64,000 nt of DNA, from contig NZ_RBCJ01000004.1 of assembly GCF_003626755.1 (NCBI RefSeq), positions 372,001 through 436,000 of the forward strand, written 5' to 3'. Position 1 is the stretch's first letter; each line of letters starts with the position of its first letter. Shown one piece after another: positions 43,152 to 54,047 of this stretch. Under the pieces are notes generated by a model that was given only the letters and a program-made list of their open reading frames with translations, did not search any database and was not told the origin of the DNA. Both the position numbers and the translations under genes were made by a program. The stretch comes from Ulvibacterium marinum (lineage in GTDB: Bacteria > Bacteroidota > Bacteroidia > Flavobacteriales > Flavobacteriaceae).

Positions 43152-44645
43152 ATGAAAAAAATAATCATACTACTTGGTCTTATCGGTTTCATAGCAACGA
43201 GCTGTGAAGACGAACTGACGATATTTCCAGAAGACTCGTTGAGTGTACCCACATTCTTCCAAACAGAGGAAGATTTTACACAGGCGATAAACGGAACCTA
43301 TGCTCCCTTACGGAACTTGTACGACCAAGAAAAACCCTTTATGGCCGAAATGAGTTCTGACAATACCTACTTCGCACGAAATACAGCTTTTGGAGCAACA
43401 GAAAACAACCAAGATATCGCCGATCACTCGATGATTACCGAAGGCGGCATTACGCCAAATGGCAATGTACAGGAGCTATACCGTGACTTGTACAGGGTCA
43501 TTTCTCGTGCCAACCAGGTTTTATTCACCATTGACGAGGCTGAATTCGATGAAACTGCCAAAGCTAACATTAAGGGGCAGGCACTATTTTTAAGGGCCTT
43601 TGCCTATTTTGATTTGGTACAGTTCTTCGGGTCGGTACCCATGCACTTAGAACCTGTTCTCGATCGAGAAGGTGCTGCTTTGCCACTATCTTCATCGGAT
43701 GTCTTATACACTCAAATTGTTTCGGATGCGCAAGCGGCCATTCCTTTACTTCCCCTAAAATCTGAACAAGAACCCGGTCGAGTTACTTCAGGTGCAGCGC
43801 AAACGCTTCTAGCTAATGTGCATATTGTACTACAAGAATGGGCTGCTGCGGAAACACTGTTAAAGGCAGTCGTCAACAGCGGAGAGTATATGCTAATGCC
43901 GAATTACGAAGATGCCTTCTCGGGAAATAGTAGTAATAAAAACAATATGGAATCGGTTTTTGAAGTACAATATCAAGAAGGTGCTGACGGACTTCAAGGT
44001 AGCTTTATGTATCAGTTTCTGCCTAGACCTATTGAGGCGGACGAGGTTGCATTATTATTCGGTACGGCAGATGCACAACCCATAAACGGACAAGGAAACA
44101 ATATTCCCACCCCTGATATCATCGCCGCCTATGAAGATGGCGATTTACGGGAAGATGGCTCGATTATGTATATTGAGACCAGGGAAAGTTTTTGGAACGA
44201 CGGTATTTATCCTATAATTAAAAAATATGTAGAACCCCATGCCCAGCACAACAACCATGGTATGAACTTTCCAGTTTATCGCTATGCCGAAGTCCTCTTG
44301 TTCTTGGCCGAAGCCTTGGAAGCGCAGGGTAAGGACGGTGAGGCCATCACCTTTTTGAATCAGGTACGCACACGTGCCGGTCTGGGCGGCCATACCGGTG
44401 ATTTGGGCGATGCCATTTTCAGGGAGCGTCGTGTAGAATTGGCCTTTGAAAATAAACGCTGGTTTGATTTGCTAAGAACCGGACAAGCCATTTCCGTAAT
44501 GACAGAATTTGGAAATAGAGTCATTGCCAACCCTAACGATTACTATTTACCAGAGGGTGTACCCGCTGCAGGAAATGCTTTTACCAATATAAGAGAGCTT
44601 TATGCACTGCCATCTTCCGAGTCTGAACTGAACCCTAATTTCTAA
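43152..44645 (+). CDS. susD: SusD/RagB family nutrient-binding lipoprotein, pair 2
   Basis: 497 residues. Lipobox at Cys18 (GFIATSCED). The helical core shows ANIKGQALFLRAFAYFDLVQFFG and TSGAAQTLLANVHIVLQEW, and the C-terminal part has FPVYRYAEVLLFLAEALEAQG and IFRERRVELAFENKRWFDLLRTG. It captures glycan fragments at the cell surface over the SusC channel. It is shorter than SusD 1 and clearly a different clade. The next gene starts 46 bp downstream. Confidence 0.95.
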   Translation: MKKIIILLGLIGFIATSCEDELTIFPEDSLSVPTFFQTEEDFTQAINGTYAPLRNLYDQEKPFMAEMSSDNTYFARNTAFGATENNQDIADHSMITEGGITPNGNVQELYRDLYRVISRANQVLFTIDEAEFDETAKANIKGQALFLRAFAYFDLVQFFGSVPMHLEPVLDREGAALPLSSSDVLYTQIVSDAQAAIPLLPLKSEQEPGRVTSGAAQTLLANVHIVLQEWAAAETLLKAVVNSGEYMLMPNYEDAFSGNSSNKNNMESVFEVQYQEGADGLQGSFMYQFLPRPIEADEVALLFGTADAQPINGQGNNIPTPDIIAAYEDGDLREDGSIMYIETRESFWNDGIYPIIKKYVEPHAQHNNHGMNFPVYRYAEVLLFLAEALEAQGKDGEAITFLNQVRTRAGLGGHTGDLGDAIFRERRVELAFENKRWFDLLRTGQAISVMTEFGNRVIANPNDYYLPEGVPAAGNAFTNIRELYALPSSESELNPNF

Positions 44646-44691
44646 TACCGCAAAGAACATCGAATGTTTTGAATATAATGAGAATTGGCTT

Positions 44692-47364
44692 ATGAATAAA
44701 TTGTTTTTGACAATGGTCAGCCTAGTGCTGACCATTTCTTGTGGAAAGGAAAAGGATACGGAAATTACCAATGCGCAGCCAACGAATGCAAAGCTGGCTA
44801 AGCTAAAATTGCAGCCAGGTTTTAAAGCTGAGCATCTTTACAGTCCATCGGATAATGAGCAAGGCTCTTGGGTCGCCATGACCTTCGACAACAAAGAAAG
44901 GCTGATTACCTCCGATCAATATGGAGCTTTATATCGAATGAAACTGCCACCTGTTGGTTCCGATGACCTTAGGCCAAAGATTGAAAAACTGAGGATTCAA
45001 ACCTCTAAAGAAGTTCCAGATTCCATAATTCAAATGGGCTATGCCCAAGGCTTGTTGTATGCCTTCAACAGTCTGTACGTTATGGTCAATCACCGTGGTA
45101 ATGATGAGTTTGAAAAGACAAGTGGACTTTATCGTCTCCAAGATACGGACGGTGATGACCAGTATGACCAGATTACGCTTTTAAAGGCGTTAGAAGGAGC
45201 TGGCGAGCATGGTCCGCATAGTATAGTGCTGAGTCCAGATGGTGAGTCATTATATGTCATAGCCGGCAACCATACGGATGTGCCCGAAATGGATGGGTAT
45301 CGTTTGCCCAACATCTGGAAAGATGATAATCTTCTTCCTCAAATCAAAGACCCTCGTGGGCACGCCAACAGTCGAGGTGCCCCGGGAGGTTGGATCGCCA
45401 AGATCGATCCCGAGGGGAAGCACTTGGAACTGGTTAGTGCAGGGTTCAGAAATCCATTTGATATTGCATTTAATGAAAATGGGGATTTGTTCACCTATGA
45501 TTCCGATATGGAATGGGATCTGGGCATGCCCTGGTATAGACCAACACGTATCTGCCATGTAACTAGCGGTAGTGAATTTGGATGGCGTACTGGTAATGGA
45601 AAATGGTCCTCCGCTTATCCGGATAATTTGCCGCCCGTATTGAATATCGGGCAGGGATCTCCGACTAACGTTTCCCACGGAAAAGATGCAAAATTTCCAA
45701 AAAAATACCGTCGAAGTTTGTTTGCCTTTGATTGGAGTTTCGGTATTATTTATGCCATTGAGCTTACCAACCAGGGAGCAACCTACACAGGTCAAAGGGA
45801 AGAATTTCTTTCAGGATTACCGCTTCCATTGACCGATGGTGTTATAGGCCCGGACGGTGCCTTGTACTTCATGACCGGCGGTAGAAGGTTGGATTCCGAT
45901 CTGTACCGCGTATACTATGATGAAACGGTTGAGGGAGCCCAGAAAGCTTTAGCCCATAAAGATACATCTACTGAAACGGAAGAAAACAAAATACGTAAAC
46001 AGCTCGAGGCCTATCATGTGGGGCCAAAAGAGGGTGCTGTGGATTTTGCTTGGCCCTATTTAAGCCATGAAGATCGTTTTATTCGCTATGCTGCACGTAT
46101 TGCTATCGAACATCAACCTGTATCACAATGGCAAGAACGGGTGCTTCAAGAAAAAGATCCGGTTGCCCTTATTCAAGGAACCGTTGCGTTGTCCAGACAC
46201 ACCGGCAAATCACAACGCAATCAAATTTTTGATAAAATATTACAAGTTGATTATACCGAACTTTCTCCCCATACCAAGGTAGAATTTGTCCGAGCGATCG
46301 AATTGACCTTGTCACGTTTGGGCAAGCCCAGTACTGCTTTGAAAAACAAGATAATTGCTTATTTATCGCCCCAATACCCAGCGGATACCGATGTGCTCAA
46401 TCAGTTGTTAGGAAAGACGCTTGCCTATCTTGACGACCCTGAGGTCGTTTCAAAAACACTGGTATTATTGGAATCACAACAGGGCGAGAACGCTGATGTA
46501 ATGGCAAATGCTGCCACAAACTCTTCGGATTTGATTTTAAGGAATCCTCAATACGGAATGGCCATTGCCGAAACCTTAAAAAATATGCCTCCTGCACAGC
46601 ATACGTATTATGGTTCTGTTTTGAGCGATGTTACCCAAGGATGGACGCCAGAACTTCGAGAACGTTATTTCAACTGGTTTTACAGAGCATTCTCATACAA
46701 GGCAGGAAGAAGTTATATCGGTTTTATCGACAAGGCAAGAAAAACAGCCTTATCACATGTGCCCAAAGCTAAAATGGAGTTCTATAATCAGATGTCCGGC
46801 GATTCACTTTTGAATAGTTCAGGCAACGATTTGGCAAATGCCATCGTACAACCCAAAGGTCCCAGAAAAAATTGGGTAGAAGCGGATATAAAACCATTAT
46901 TGGCCGATGGTTTGCAAAATAGAAATTTTGAACAAGGAAAAAATATGTTCGCGGCTACCAGCTGTATTACCTGTCATGCTATGGGTGCTGAAGGACAAAA
47001 TCTCGGTCCTGATTTGACACAACTAGGAACCCGTTTTTCACCCGAAGACATTTTGAAGGCTATTATAAATCCCAATGCCGTAATTTCGGATCAATATAAT
47101 TCCACGGTATTTTCTCTTAAAAATGGACAATCCATTGTGGGCCGATTGGCAGATGAAGACCAAGAAAGTTATACTATTTCCCAAAACCCATATGCCCCGG
47201 AAGTAACCCGTAAGATTCCGAAAAATGAGGTGGTCGATAAAAAACTTTCAACAGTTTCCTTAATGCCTCCCGGCACCATAAACAGACTAAATGCCGAGGA
47301 ACTTAAGGATTTATTGGCATATCTGGTTTCTGGAGGCAATGCTGAAAACATTATATTTAATTGA
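44692..47364 (+). CDS. PVC-type haem-binding dehydrogenase-like lipoprotein (propeller + HEAT + cytochrome c)
   Basis: 890 residues. Lipoprotein signal to Cys17 (VLTISCGKE). Residues about 30-400 form a PQQ-dehydrogenase-like propeller of the putative membrane-bound dehydrogenase type (LKLQPGFKAEHLYSP, HGPHSIVLSPDGESLYV, GFRNPFDIAFNENGDLF, DGVIGPDGALYFMTGG). Residues about 430-730 are helical, HEAT-like. The C-terminal cytochrome has CITCH (about 757-761) and LMPPGTINRL with a candidate axial Met. Such proteins are abundant in Planctomycetes and presumably oxidise sugars in the periplasm. It lies between SusD 2 and a DUF1080 protein, suggesting oxidation of the imported saccharide. Cofactor and substrate are unproven. 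Confidence 0.82.
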   Translation: MNKLFLTMVSLVLTISCGKEKDTEITNAQPTNAKLAKLKLQPGFKAEHLYSPSDNEQGSWVAMTFDNKERLITSDQYGALYRMKLPPVGSDDLRPKIEKLRIQTSKEVPDSIIQMGYAQGLLYAFNSLYVMVNHRGNDEFEKTSGLYRLQDTDGDDQYDQITLLKALEGAGEHGPHSIVLSPDGESLYVIAGNHTDVPEMDGYRLPNIWKDDNLLPQIKDPRGHANSRGAPGGWIAKIDPEGKHLELVSAGFRNPFDIAFNENGDLFTYDSDMEWDLGMPWYRPTRICHVTSGSEFGWRTGNGKWSSAYPDNLPPVLNIGQGSPTNVSHGKDAKFPKKYRRSLFAFDWSFGIIYAIELTNQGATYTGQREEFLSGLPLPLTDGVIGPDGALYFMTGGRRLDSDLYRVYYDETVEGAQKALAHKDTSTETEENKIRKQLEAYHVGPKEGAVDFAWPYLSHEDRFIRYAARIAIEHQPVSQWQERVLQEKDPVALIQGTVALSRHTGKSQRNQIFDKILQVDYTELSPHTKVEFVRAIELTLSRLGKPSTALKNKIIAYLSPQYPADTDVLNQLLGKTLAYLDDPEVVSKTLVLLESQQGENADVMANAATNSSDLILRNPQYGMAIAETLKNMPPAQHTYYGSVLSDVTQGWTPELRERYFNWFYRAFSYKAGRSYIGFIDKARKTALSHVPKAKMEFYNQMSGDSLLNSSGNDLANAIVQPKGPRKNWVEADIKPLLADGLQNRNFEQGKNMFAATSCITCHAMGAEGQNLGPDLTQLGTRFSPEDILKAIINPNAVISDQYNSTVFSLKNGQSIVGRLADEDQESYTISQNPYAPEVTRKIPKNEVVDKKLSTVSLMPPGTINRLNAEELKDLLAYLVSGGNAENIIFN

Positions 47365-47460
47365 GCTTAAAATACGCTCTCATTTTCATCCGAACCTAGT
47401 TAGGCATTGTAGTTTTAGTAAAATCGTAATTAAAAGCGTCGCAATTTTAAAGGAAAGTTT

Positions 47461-48279
47461 ATGAACAAGAGAGCTCTAAGAGCGAAAAGTGGAATCTGGA
47501 AAGGTTTGGCCTGCATCGCGTTGTGCTACGGCTTCCTATCGTGCAAAGAAAAGAAGACACAACCCTCTGAAGAAAAATCGACAGAAATTTTAGATAAAAA
47601 TGATGGCTTCGTGAAGATATTCGATGGCAAGACCTTGAATAGTTGGGAGGGAGACCCTACCTATTGGCGAGTTGAAAACGGTAATCTGGTGGGTGAGGTA
47701 ACTCCCGAAACCTTGCTTAAAAACAATACCTTTATTATCTGGCAGGGTGGCCAACCCGATGATTTTGAACTAAAACTGGAATTCAGAATTGCCGAATCCG
47801 GTAATAGCGGTATCAACTACCGTAGCGAGCCCATCGACACCATTCCTTTCGCCTTACGAGGGTATCAGGCTGATATAGATGGTAAAATTAGGTATACCGG
47901 ACAAAATTACGAAGAAAAGAAAAGAACGACTTTAGCTTATCGGGGAGAGAAAGTAAACATAAATACCCAACATAATCCAGACCTACCTGGTTCCTTAAGA
48001 GCCAATGTTGAAAAGAATTGCTGGCAGAGTAGAGAAGTTGTCGGTTCGTTTGGCACATCGGACTCTCTTAAAACAAAAATCAAGAGCGAAGATTGGAACG
48101 AGGTTCATTTAGTAATCAAGGGTAATCGTCTACAACACTATGTTAACGGCATTTTGATGAGCGACGTAACTGATAATGATACCATCAATAGAACGCTATC
48201 TGGATATTTGGGTGTACAAGTTCATGTCGGCCCTCCTATGAAGGTCGAATACAGAAATATTCGGCTAAAGAGCCTTTGA
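47461..48279 (+). CDS. DUF1080 (3-keto-disaccharide hydrolase-like) lipoprotein
   Basis: 272 residues. Lipobox at Cys28 (CYGFLSCKE). A single DUF1080 domain follows from about residue 48 ([53 protein letters not shown]). It follows the haem-binding dehydrogenase by 96 bp and closes the susC 2 operon. Combined with that enzyme it suggests oxidation of a sugar to a keto form followed by hydrolysis or binding, which is inference. The 3' gap holds a perfect palindrome shared with the convergent sulfatase-GH78 gene. Confidence 0.85.
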   Translation: MNKRALRAKSGIWKGLACIALCYGFLSCKEKKTQPSEEKSTEILDKNDGFVKIFDGKTLNSWEGDPTYWRVENGNLVGEVTPETLLKNNTFIIWQGGQPDDFELKLEFRIAESGNSGINYRSEPIDTIPFALRGYQADIDGKIRYTGQNYEEKKRTTLAYRGEKVNINTQHNPDLPGSLRANVEKNCWQSREVVGSFGTSDSLKTKIKSEDWNEVHLVIKGNRLQHYVNGILMSDVTDNDTINRTLSGYLGVQVHVGPPMKVEYRNIRLKSL

Positions 48280-48444
48280 ATGGTATTTTAATACTCCCAT
48301 TCAATTTTCATATTCTGTAGAGGAGCACTATTTTTATACACCTTTCGCGCTGCCATAAATTAATTTTTTATTCTTTGTTCTTGAAGGATATACAAAACGG
48401 CATTAAGTCAAAACACTACCTCTCATTTTATATTAGAATTGAAA

Positions 48445-48474
48445 AAGGGATAAATAACTAGTTATTTATCCCTT
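48445..48474 (-). terminator. Perfect 30-bp palindrome between convergent genes
   Basis: AAGGGATAAATAACT (48445-48459) is followed directly by its exact reverse complement (48460-48474). On the minus strand it is followed by TTTTC, so it fits a terminator for the sulfatase-GH78 gene, and it may stop both convergent transcripts. The rest of the 48280-48603 gap shows no gene. Confidence 0.65.
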
Positions 48475-48603
48475 CTAAACTAACTTAACAATAGATACTT
48501 GATATTGTAATCAAGTTTACAACTTTTTTAGAGGGCATGCATCCTGTACTCACCTGCTTTTATTGAAATCAATATCGGCTAATTTGCATACTATCCATAA
48601 AAC

Positions 48604-51600
48604 TCAAAAAGAATTTACTACCAGGTCAATTTTATGTATTCCAGGAGGTAATCTGATAGTGCCAAAAGCGGTATTTATTTTTTGGCCATTCAACTTGATT
48701 ACGCTACCAGTGGAAGTATCAAGTTCAAATTCCGCCACCATATTTGCAGGAATTTCTATGGTGTATACTTGTAATCTTGGGTTTTTATAGGTGTAGTCTG
48801 CCTTTATGGTGCCTTTAATAGTAGGGACTTCAATAGTGCTATTTTTCAAATCGCCCATTTGTGGTTTAATGGTAGCCATACCAAAACCAGGGGTTTTTGG
48901 TCGAATGCCCCAAAGTCCGCGTGGAATAATATTGGCCGGTACCGCTCCCCAGGCGTGGTTCCAATCCAGATTATTCTTATACTTCAGATCCCATGCTTCC
49001 AAGGTAATCGTAGAACCAATCCGAATCATGTTATACCAACTTCTGTCACTTGTATCGGTTAACAGTTTCAGGGCATAATCTTCCTCTCCGGCGTTGTAAA
49101 GACCATCCATTAAATATTGAGATCCATACACACTGCAGGCCATACCCCTTGATTTTACGAATTCGACCACCGATGCCAGATGCTCATCCGGTACCATGTT
49201 GAAAGCCAAAGGCAACATGTTGGCATGTAATGAAGCATGGTCAGTTCCAATACCATCTACATAGACTCCTCTTTTAGCATCGAACATCTTTTCATTAAAT
49301 GCTTTCTTCGCCTTCAACGCTCTTAGTTCATATGCCATAGCTTCCTCAGTTTTACCTAGGGCCTTGGCAAACTCCGCCATGATCATCATGTTTTGGCAGT
49401 AAAATGCATTGACGACCGTATTGTAATCTTTGAACACATAGCCATCACGTTCTCCTTTATTCGATGGATCACCGCCCCAACCTGCTGAGGGCCAATCGAC
49501 GATATCGCGAAAGGTCTCTTTCATCGTTTTGGGAAATCCTAGGTTTGCCATTAACTCTGGTGTCATTTTAGTGGAGGTAATTAAACCATCTTCACGGGCC
49601 AATTCATACAAGGTCTTGTACTTCAGTTGCTCATAATATTTTTCGATTAGCTCTGTATTCCCCGTGTACATATAGTCGGCATGAAACATTAGTGCCACAT
49701 GCTGTTGCCATTCAGTGGGCCAGGTCGGGTTTTCCATGAAGTATTCAATGGTCTGCCTTGCAATGGCATATTCACGATCGGTGGTATAATGACTTAGCTG
49801 ATTCAAATATGCATCGGCCTCATAGGGAATACGTTCTCGATCACCATCCACATATAATCCATTGAAGGTAGTTGCCTTTATGGAGTATTTACATAACTCC
49901 CAAACCTGGTTCAAGATGTCATCAGAGCTTTCAAAACTACTGGTATCGTCTTCCCAATAGCTGTGGTATGCCAATTGCGTAAAATCTTCGGAGGTCAAGG
50001 TTTCTTGCGCTCCTTCAACTTCGGCATATCTAAAAGGCATCAGGACCGGGAAGCCTTCTGGTAGGGGCAATGCCTTACCTGGCAAGGTATTTCTTTTATC
50101 CGCCTTTACGGGAAGTTGATATTCAATTTGGCCAGCTTTTACAGGCACTTCAATTTCTTGATAGCGTATGTGGCTTTTTTCGGCCGGTTTTCTATTAATA
50201 CTTTGACCATCCAATTGTTCTCCAATTCGAAATGTGAGGGTATGGTTTGTTTTGGCGTTGTATGTAAAATTGATAGTTGCAAAGGCGGCTTTGCCGAAAT
50301 CAATAAAATAAGTTGCTTCTCTTTTTTCAAAAACCGAGGGCTTAATTTCGTCTACCTGAAAACTATTCGCAGTTGTGATGGTCGCTTTGGGCCTTCCCAT
50401 ATTAAATGATTGACTTTCCGAGTAGCGAGATAGTCGATTGTCTTGATCCCAAATGCGAACTTTCCAAAAGTAGGTTTTACCGTTTACCAATTCCGCCCCT
50501 GCATGTTCAATTTCAGAAGATGCGTTTGTCCGTATCTGTTCACTATCCCAAATATCCCCTATATTATTTTCTATTTTTTCCTGGGATGAAGCTACAAGAA
50601 CTTGATAAGCTGATTGTGAAACTGCACCTTCTGGCACTACCCAACCATATTCGGGTTTTGAATCAATAATAGTTACACCTTCGGGATTTCGTATAAATTC
50701 AACTATTAAATCTGATGGCCCGTCCGAAAAGTGGTCACTTTTTTCATCTATTAGTCTATCTGTTTTACTTCGGAAAGTTCGAAGCTTCTTTGCATATTTT
50801 GGGTTTTTAGCCAAATTGTTTATTTCCTTCGGGTCTTTCTTTAGATTATAGAGTTCCTCGAAAGATTTGTCGTTTACATATCTAAAGTATTTCCAATCTT
50901 TTGTTCTAAGACCTTCACTTGGGGGAATATTCTCGAACTCCCAGATGTGTTCTATCAAGACGGTGTCTCTTTTGAAATTCTTGGCCTTTCCGGTTACCAT
51001 AGGAATAAGACTTTTACCTTGCCAAGTCTTTGGTTGTTCGAGACCAGCGAGATCCAATATCGTGGAGGGTACATCTATGTTGAGTGCCAGTGCATGACTA
51101 TCATGATGTTTCTTTACCCGTGGGTCATAAACGATCAAAGGCACTCGAACAGAATTATCATATAATAACCACTTTCCGGCCAATTGTCGTTCTCCCAAAA
51201 AATAGCCATTATCTCCCATAAGAATAATCACGGTATTCTTATCGAGCCCTTTTTTCTTTAGTTGCTCGCGAATCTTTGTGATTTCCCTATCAATTCCGGA
51301 AATCATGCGATAGTAACCTTTAACGCTATGTTGATATTTTTCAGGAGTATCGTAACGCCAATACCATCGCAGGCGATTAAAACCATCCTGTACAAATTTG
51401 GGTTGGGCATCAAAGTATTTATCATCGCCTAACGCTGGACCCGGCATGCTCATGTTCGCTAATAATTTATCGGATTCCTGCTGCCAGAAATATTGATCTT
51501 CAGCATTGTCATGGGCATGGGGAGCACTAAAACTTAGGGATAGGCAAAAGGGTTTTGAGCCATCACTTTCATTAATGAAATCAATAGCCTTCTGGCCCGT

Positions 51601-52134
51601 ATACCGGGTCAAATGCACGGTGTCTTTTTCTAACGTTTTAAAATAATACCCTCTTCTGTCGGGGAATTTACCATTTCGATCATAGGATTCATATTCATCG
51701 AATTGCTTATCCAACTCATCATATCGAACCCCATATTTGCCGAAAAATGCAGTGCGATATCCGTTATTTTTCAAAATAGTTGGGTATGAATCCGTCATGT
51801 ACGAGTCGCGAATATCTCCTGTTTGAAAGTTATAACTGTGGGTACGTTCGTATAGCCCGGTAAGAATGCTCGCCCTACTCGCAGCGCAAATGGGCGTAGT
51901 TACCATGGCATTTTCAAAGTAAGTACCTGTCATTGCCAACTTGTCCATTTCAGGGGTATGGATAAGACTGTTGCCGGCGTACCCCAAGGCATCGAACCGT
52001 TGATCATCGGTAAGAATAAAAATGATATTGGGTTTTTCTGAATTTCCCTGAGCTGCAACCCTATGATTTAAAAGTGTAATTAGTACCAGTAGCAGGGCTA
52101 AGGGGTAAGTCAATCCAGTATTTTGGTTTTTCAT
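48604..52134 (-). CDS. Sulfatase-GH78 alpha-L-rhamnosidase fusion enzyme
   Basis: 1176 residues, two catalytic parts. After a signal peptide (about 1-29), residues 33-475 form an S1 sulfatase ([17 protein letters not shown], formylglycine Cys83 in [32 protein letters not shown]). Residues about 480-1176 are a GH78 rhamnosidase with its N-terminal Fn3-like module ([32 protein letters not shown]), the general-acid block [18 protein letters not shown] and the barrel segments [21 protein letters not shown] and [21 protein letters not shown]. It would desulfate and release L-rhamnose in one protein. Similar sulfatase-GH78 fusions are, from memory, known in flavobacterial ulvan loci. An operator-like box lies 146 bp upstream. 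Confidence 0.9.
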   Translation of the reverse strand: MKNQNTGLTYPLALLLVLITLLNHRVAAQGNSEKPNIIFILTDDQRFDALGYAGNSLIHTPEMDKLAMTGTYFENAMVTTPICAASRASILTGLYERTHSYNFQTGDIRDSYMTDSYPTILKNNGYRTAFFGKYGVRYDELDKQFDEYESYDRNGKFPDRRGYYFKTLEKDTVHLTRYTGQKAIDFINESDGSKPFCLSLSFSAPHAHDNAEDQYFWQQESDKLLANMSMPGPALGDDKYFDAQPKFVQDGFNRLRWYWRYDTPEKYQHSVKGYYRMISGIDREITKIREQLKKKGLDKNTVIILMGDNGYFLGERQLAGKWLLYDNSVRVPLIVYDPRVKKHHDSHALALNIDVPSTILDLAGLEQPKTWQGKSLIPMVTGKAKNFKRDTVLIEHIWEFENIPPSEGLRTKDWKYFRYVNDKSFEELYNLKKDPKEINNLAKNPKYAKKLRTFRSKTDRLIDEKSDHFSDGPSDLIVEFIRNPEGVTIIDSKPEYGWVVPEGAVSQSAYQVLVASSQEKIENNIGDIWDSEQIRTNASSEIEHAGAELVNGKTYFWKVRIWDQDNRLSRYSESQSFNMGRPKATITTANSFQVDEIKPSVFEKREATYFIDFGKAAFATINFTYNAKTNHTLTFRIGEQLDGQSINRKPAEKSHIRYQEIEVPVKAGQIEYQLPVKADKRNTLPGKALPLPEGFPVLMPFRYAEVEGAQETLTSEDFTQLAYHSYWEDDTSSFESSDDILNQVWELCKYSIKATTFNGLYVDGDRERIPYEADAYLNQLSHYTTDREYAIARQTIEYFMENPTWPTEWQQHVALMFHADYMYTGNTELIEKYYEQLKYKTLYELAREDGLITSTKMTPELMANLGFPKTMKETFRDIVDWPSAGWGGDPSNKGERDGYVFKDYNTVVNAFYCQNMMIMAEFAKALGKTEEAMAYELRALKAKKAFNEKMFDAKRGVYVDGIGTDHASLHANMLPLAFNMVPDEHLASVVEFVKSRGMACSVYGSQYLMDGLYNAGEEDYALKLLTDTSDRSWYNMIRIGSTITLEAWDLKYKNNLDWNHAWGAVPANIIPRGLWGIRPKTPGFGMATIKPQMGDLKNSTIEVPTIKGTIKADYTYKNPRLQVYTIEIPANMVAEFELDTSTGSVIKLNGQKINTAFGTIRLPPGIHKIDLVVNSF

Positions 52135-52279
52135 AGGTCCATAAGTTTTGTGCTCAAAAAAAAGATTTTGCTAAATAGGTTATATCCGTTACAACCATAG
52201 AAATAGTTTGATTTCTTGCTATTCTGCTACTATTGAATTTAATGATTTTATAATATTAGTAGAGTTTAGCTATAAAAGT

Positions 52280-52298
52280 ATCCTGTACCGTGCTGCCG
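52280..52298 (-). promoter_or_regulatory. Operator-like box for the sulfatase-GH78 gene
   Basis: On the minus strand CGGCAGCACGGTACAGGAT matches the GntR-regulon box at 14 of 19 positions, in the standard orientation relative to the gene starting at 52134. Confidence 0.5.
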
Positions 52299-52337
52299 AA
52301 CAGTGTTCATATGTCTATTTTTTTATTCGCTGTTTAA

Positions 52338-52355
52338 GACAGTATGGTGCAGGAT
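52338..52355 (+). promoter_or_regulatory. Operator-like box for the sulfatase at 52443
   Basis: GACAGTATGGTGCAGGAT resembles the GntR-regulon box, notably in the GACAGTA and CAGGAT ends, and lies 87 bp upstream of the plus-strand sulfatase in the standard orientation. Confidence 0.5.
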
Positions 52356-52442
52356 ACTTGTTCCCAAAGGTTTTTTTAGTTTAGGAAAGTAATAATAAAC
52401 CTAAGTATTAAAATAGTAATATTACGTCCATAGAATTCCATA

Positions 52443-53891
52443 ATGAGGGAAATAATATCAGTTACGCCAATTATTGCCTTTTTGTTCTTGTTGGGCGCTT
52501 GCCATCAAAACAGGAAAACGGAAAAGTTGAATGAGCCTGAAAGGCCAAATATTTTGCTCATAGCAGTAGACGACCTTAACGATTGGATCGGGATATTAGG
52601 GGGGCATCCACAGGCTAAAACACCCCATATGGACAGGCTGGCAAGACGTGGTGTTCTTTTTAGTAATGCGCATTGCCAGGCACCTGTCTGCAATCCATCC
52701 CGGGCCAGTATAATGACTTCCTTATATCCAAGTACCACAGGTATCTATTTTTTGAATCCAGATATTACGGAATCCCCTATAGCAAGCAAAAATGTCGTAA
52801 TGCCGAAGCGGTTTCAACAAGAAGGGTATGATGTCTTTGCCGCAGGAAAGCTATTCCACAATGGAAAAGGAATCAATGAAACGCATATTCCCAATTACGC
52901 AGGTCAATTTGGAGGGTTTGGCCCTATGCCCAAAGAGAAAATAAGTACGTATCCCGGCCACCCCCTATGGGACTGGGGCGTATATCCGGAACGGGATGAG
53001 CAGATGCCCGATTATCAAATTGCAAGTTGGGCGGAAGAACATTTGGCAGAAAAACAAGACCAGCCCTTTTGGATGGGGGTGGGGTTCTACCGTCCCCATG
53101 TACCCCAATTTGCTCCTCAAAAGTGGTTTGACCTGTATCCATTGGAATCGCTTGAGCTACCAAAAACCATAGCTAGAGATCTAGAGGACATTTCGTCTTA
53201 TGGAATCTCCATCACACGCGAAAAGCATGTATCCCCTACCCACGACTGGGTACTGGAAAATGATGAATGGAAACCCTTGGTACAATCCTATTTGGCCTGT
53301 GTCAGTTTTGTGGACGAACAAGTAGGCAGGGTAATCAATGCACTGGATAATGGGGATTATGGCGACAACACCTATGTTGTATTGTTCAGTGATCACGGGT
53401 TCCATATCGGCGAAAAGGAACGCCATGCCAAACGCAGCTTATGGGAAGATGGCTCCCGGGTGCCTATGATTATTATGGGGCCAGGTATTCCAGAGGGAAA
53501 AGTATGTAACAAGCCTGTTCAATTGCTGGATATTTACCCTACCTTACTTGAGTTAAGTGGCCTTGAACATGATTCCAAACACGAAGGGAATTCGTTGGTT
53601 CCCTTACTACAAAATACAGAGGTTGAATGGCCCCATTATGCCAGAACCAGTTTTGGCCCGGGCAACTATGCCATCGTATCGGAAGATTATCGCTTTATTC
53701 AGTACAGGGACGGATCCGAAGAGTTCTATGATCACAAAAGCGACCCGAATGAATGGTATAATCAAGTCGGGAATGCAAAATATGAGGCCGTTGTTCAGCA
53801 ACACCGAGACCAAATACCGCAACTATGGCATCCAATATTGGGCAAAGGCTCCACGGGGCATTTATCGTATCAGGCCTCTGAGCACAAGTAA
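52443..53891 (+). CDS. Iduronate-2-sulfatase-like sulfatase (S1 family) lipoprotein
   Basis: 482 residues. Lipobox at Cys20 (FLLGACHQN). The core begins PNILLIAVDDLNDWIG, the form typical of iduronate-2-sulfatase-like S1 enzymes, with formylglycine Cys83 in CNPSRASIMTS, FAAGKLFHNG, WMGVGFYRPHVP and VVLFSDHGFHIGEKERHAKRSLW. The likely substrate is a 2-sulfated uronic acid or an analogous position; in ulvan both iduronic acid and xylose-2-sulfate occur. It is divergent from the sulfatase-GH78 gene and followed after 156 bp by a separate hydrolase gene with its own box. The assignment to the subfamily is by motif, not by phylogeny. Confidence 0.9.
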   Translation: MREIISVTPIIAFLFLLGACHQNRKTEKLNEPERPNILLIAVDDLNDWIGILGGHPQAKTPHMDRLARRGVLFSNAHCQAPVCNPSRASIMTSLYPSTTGIYFLNPDITESPIASKNVVMPKRFQQEGYDVFAAGKLFHNGKGINETHIPNYAGQFGGFGPMPKEKISTYPGHPLWDWGVYPERDEQMPDYQIASWAEEHLAEKQDQPFWMGVGFYRPHVPQFAPQKWFDLYPLESLELPKTIARDLEDISSYGISITREKHVSPTHDWVLENDEWKPLVQSYLACVSFVDEQVGRVINALDNGDYGDNTYVVLFSDHGFHIGEKERHAKRSLWEDGSRVPMIIMGPGIPEGKVCNKPVQLLDIYPTLLELSGLEHDSKHEGNSLVPLLQNTEVEWPHYARTSFGPGNYAIVSEDYRFIQYRDGSEEFYDHKSDPNEWYNQVGNAKYEAVVQQHRDQIPQLWHPILGKGSTGHLSYQASEHK

Positions 53892-53978
53892 AATAGGACA
53901 GCTGAATTTCACAGCACATAAAACTAAAGATATAGATATATATTTCAAAACAGTCTCTTAGACTTAATTTCAATTATT

Positions 53979-53997
53979 GAACAGCATAGTACAGGAC
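53979..53997 (+). promoter_or_regulatory. GntR-regulon operator for the hydrolase at 54048
   Basis: GAACAGCATAGTACAGGAC matches the box at 16 of 19 positions, 50 bp before the start codon, in the standard orientation. It implies a separate promoter for the hydrolase, distinct from the upstream sulfatase. Confidence 0.65.
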
Positions 53998-54047
53998 ATA
54001 GGTTACCGTTATTTCTGATTACTTGCCTTACGTTAAAATGAAGAAAG

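Noticed and set aside
45250-45795. Minus-strand open frame of 181 codons
   Set aside because: Antisense to the propeller domain of the haem-binding dehydrogenase gene; no independent support.
48541-48559. ATCCTGTACTCACCTGCTT, similar to the GntR-regulon box (14 of 19)
   Set aside because: It lies downstream of both convergent genes, not before a start, so it is more likely chance or a relic.
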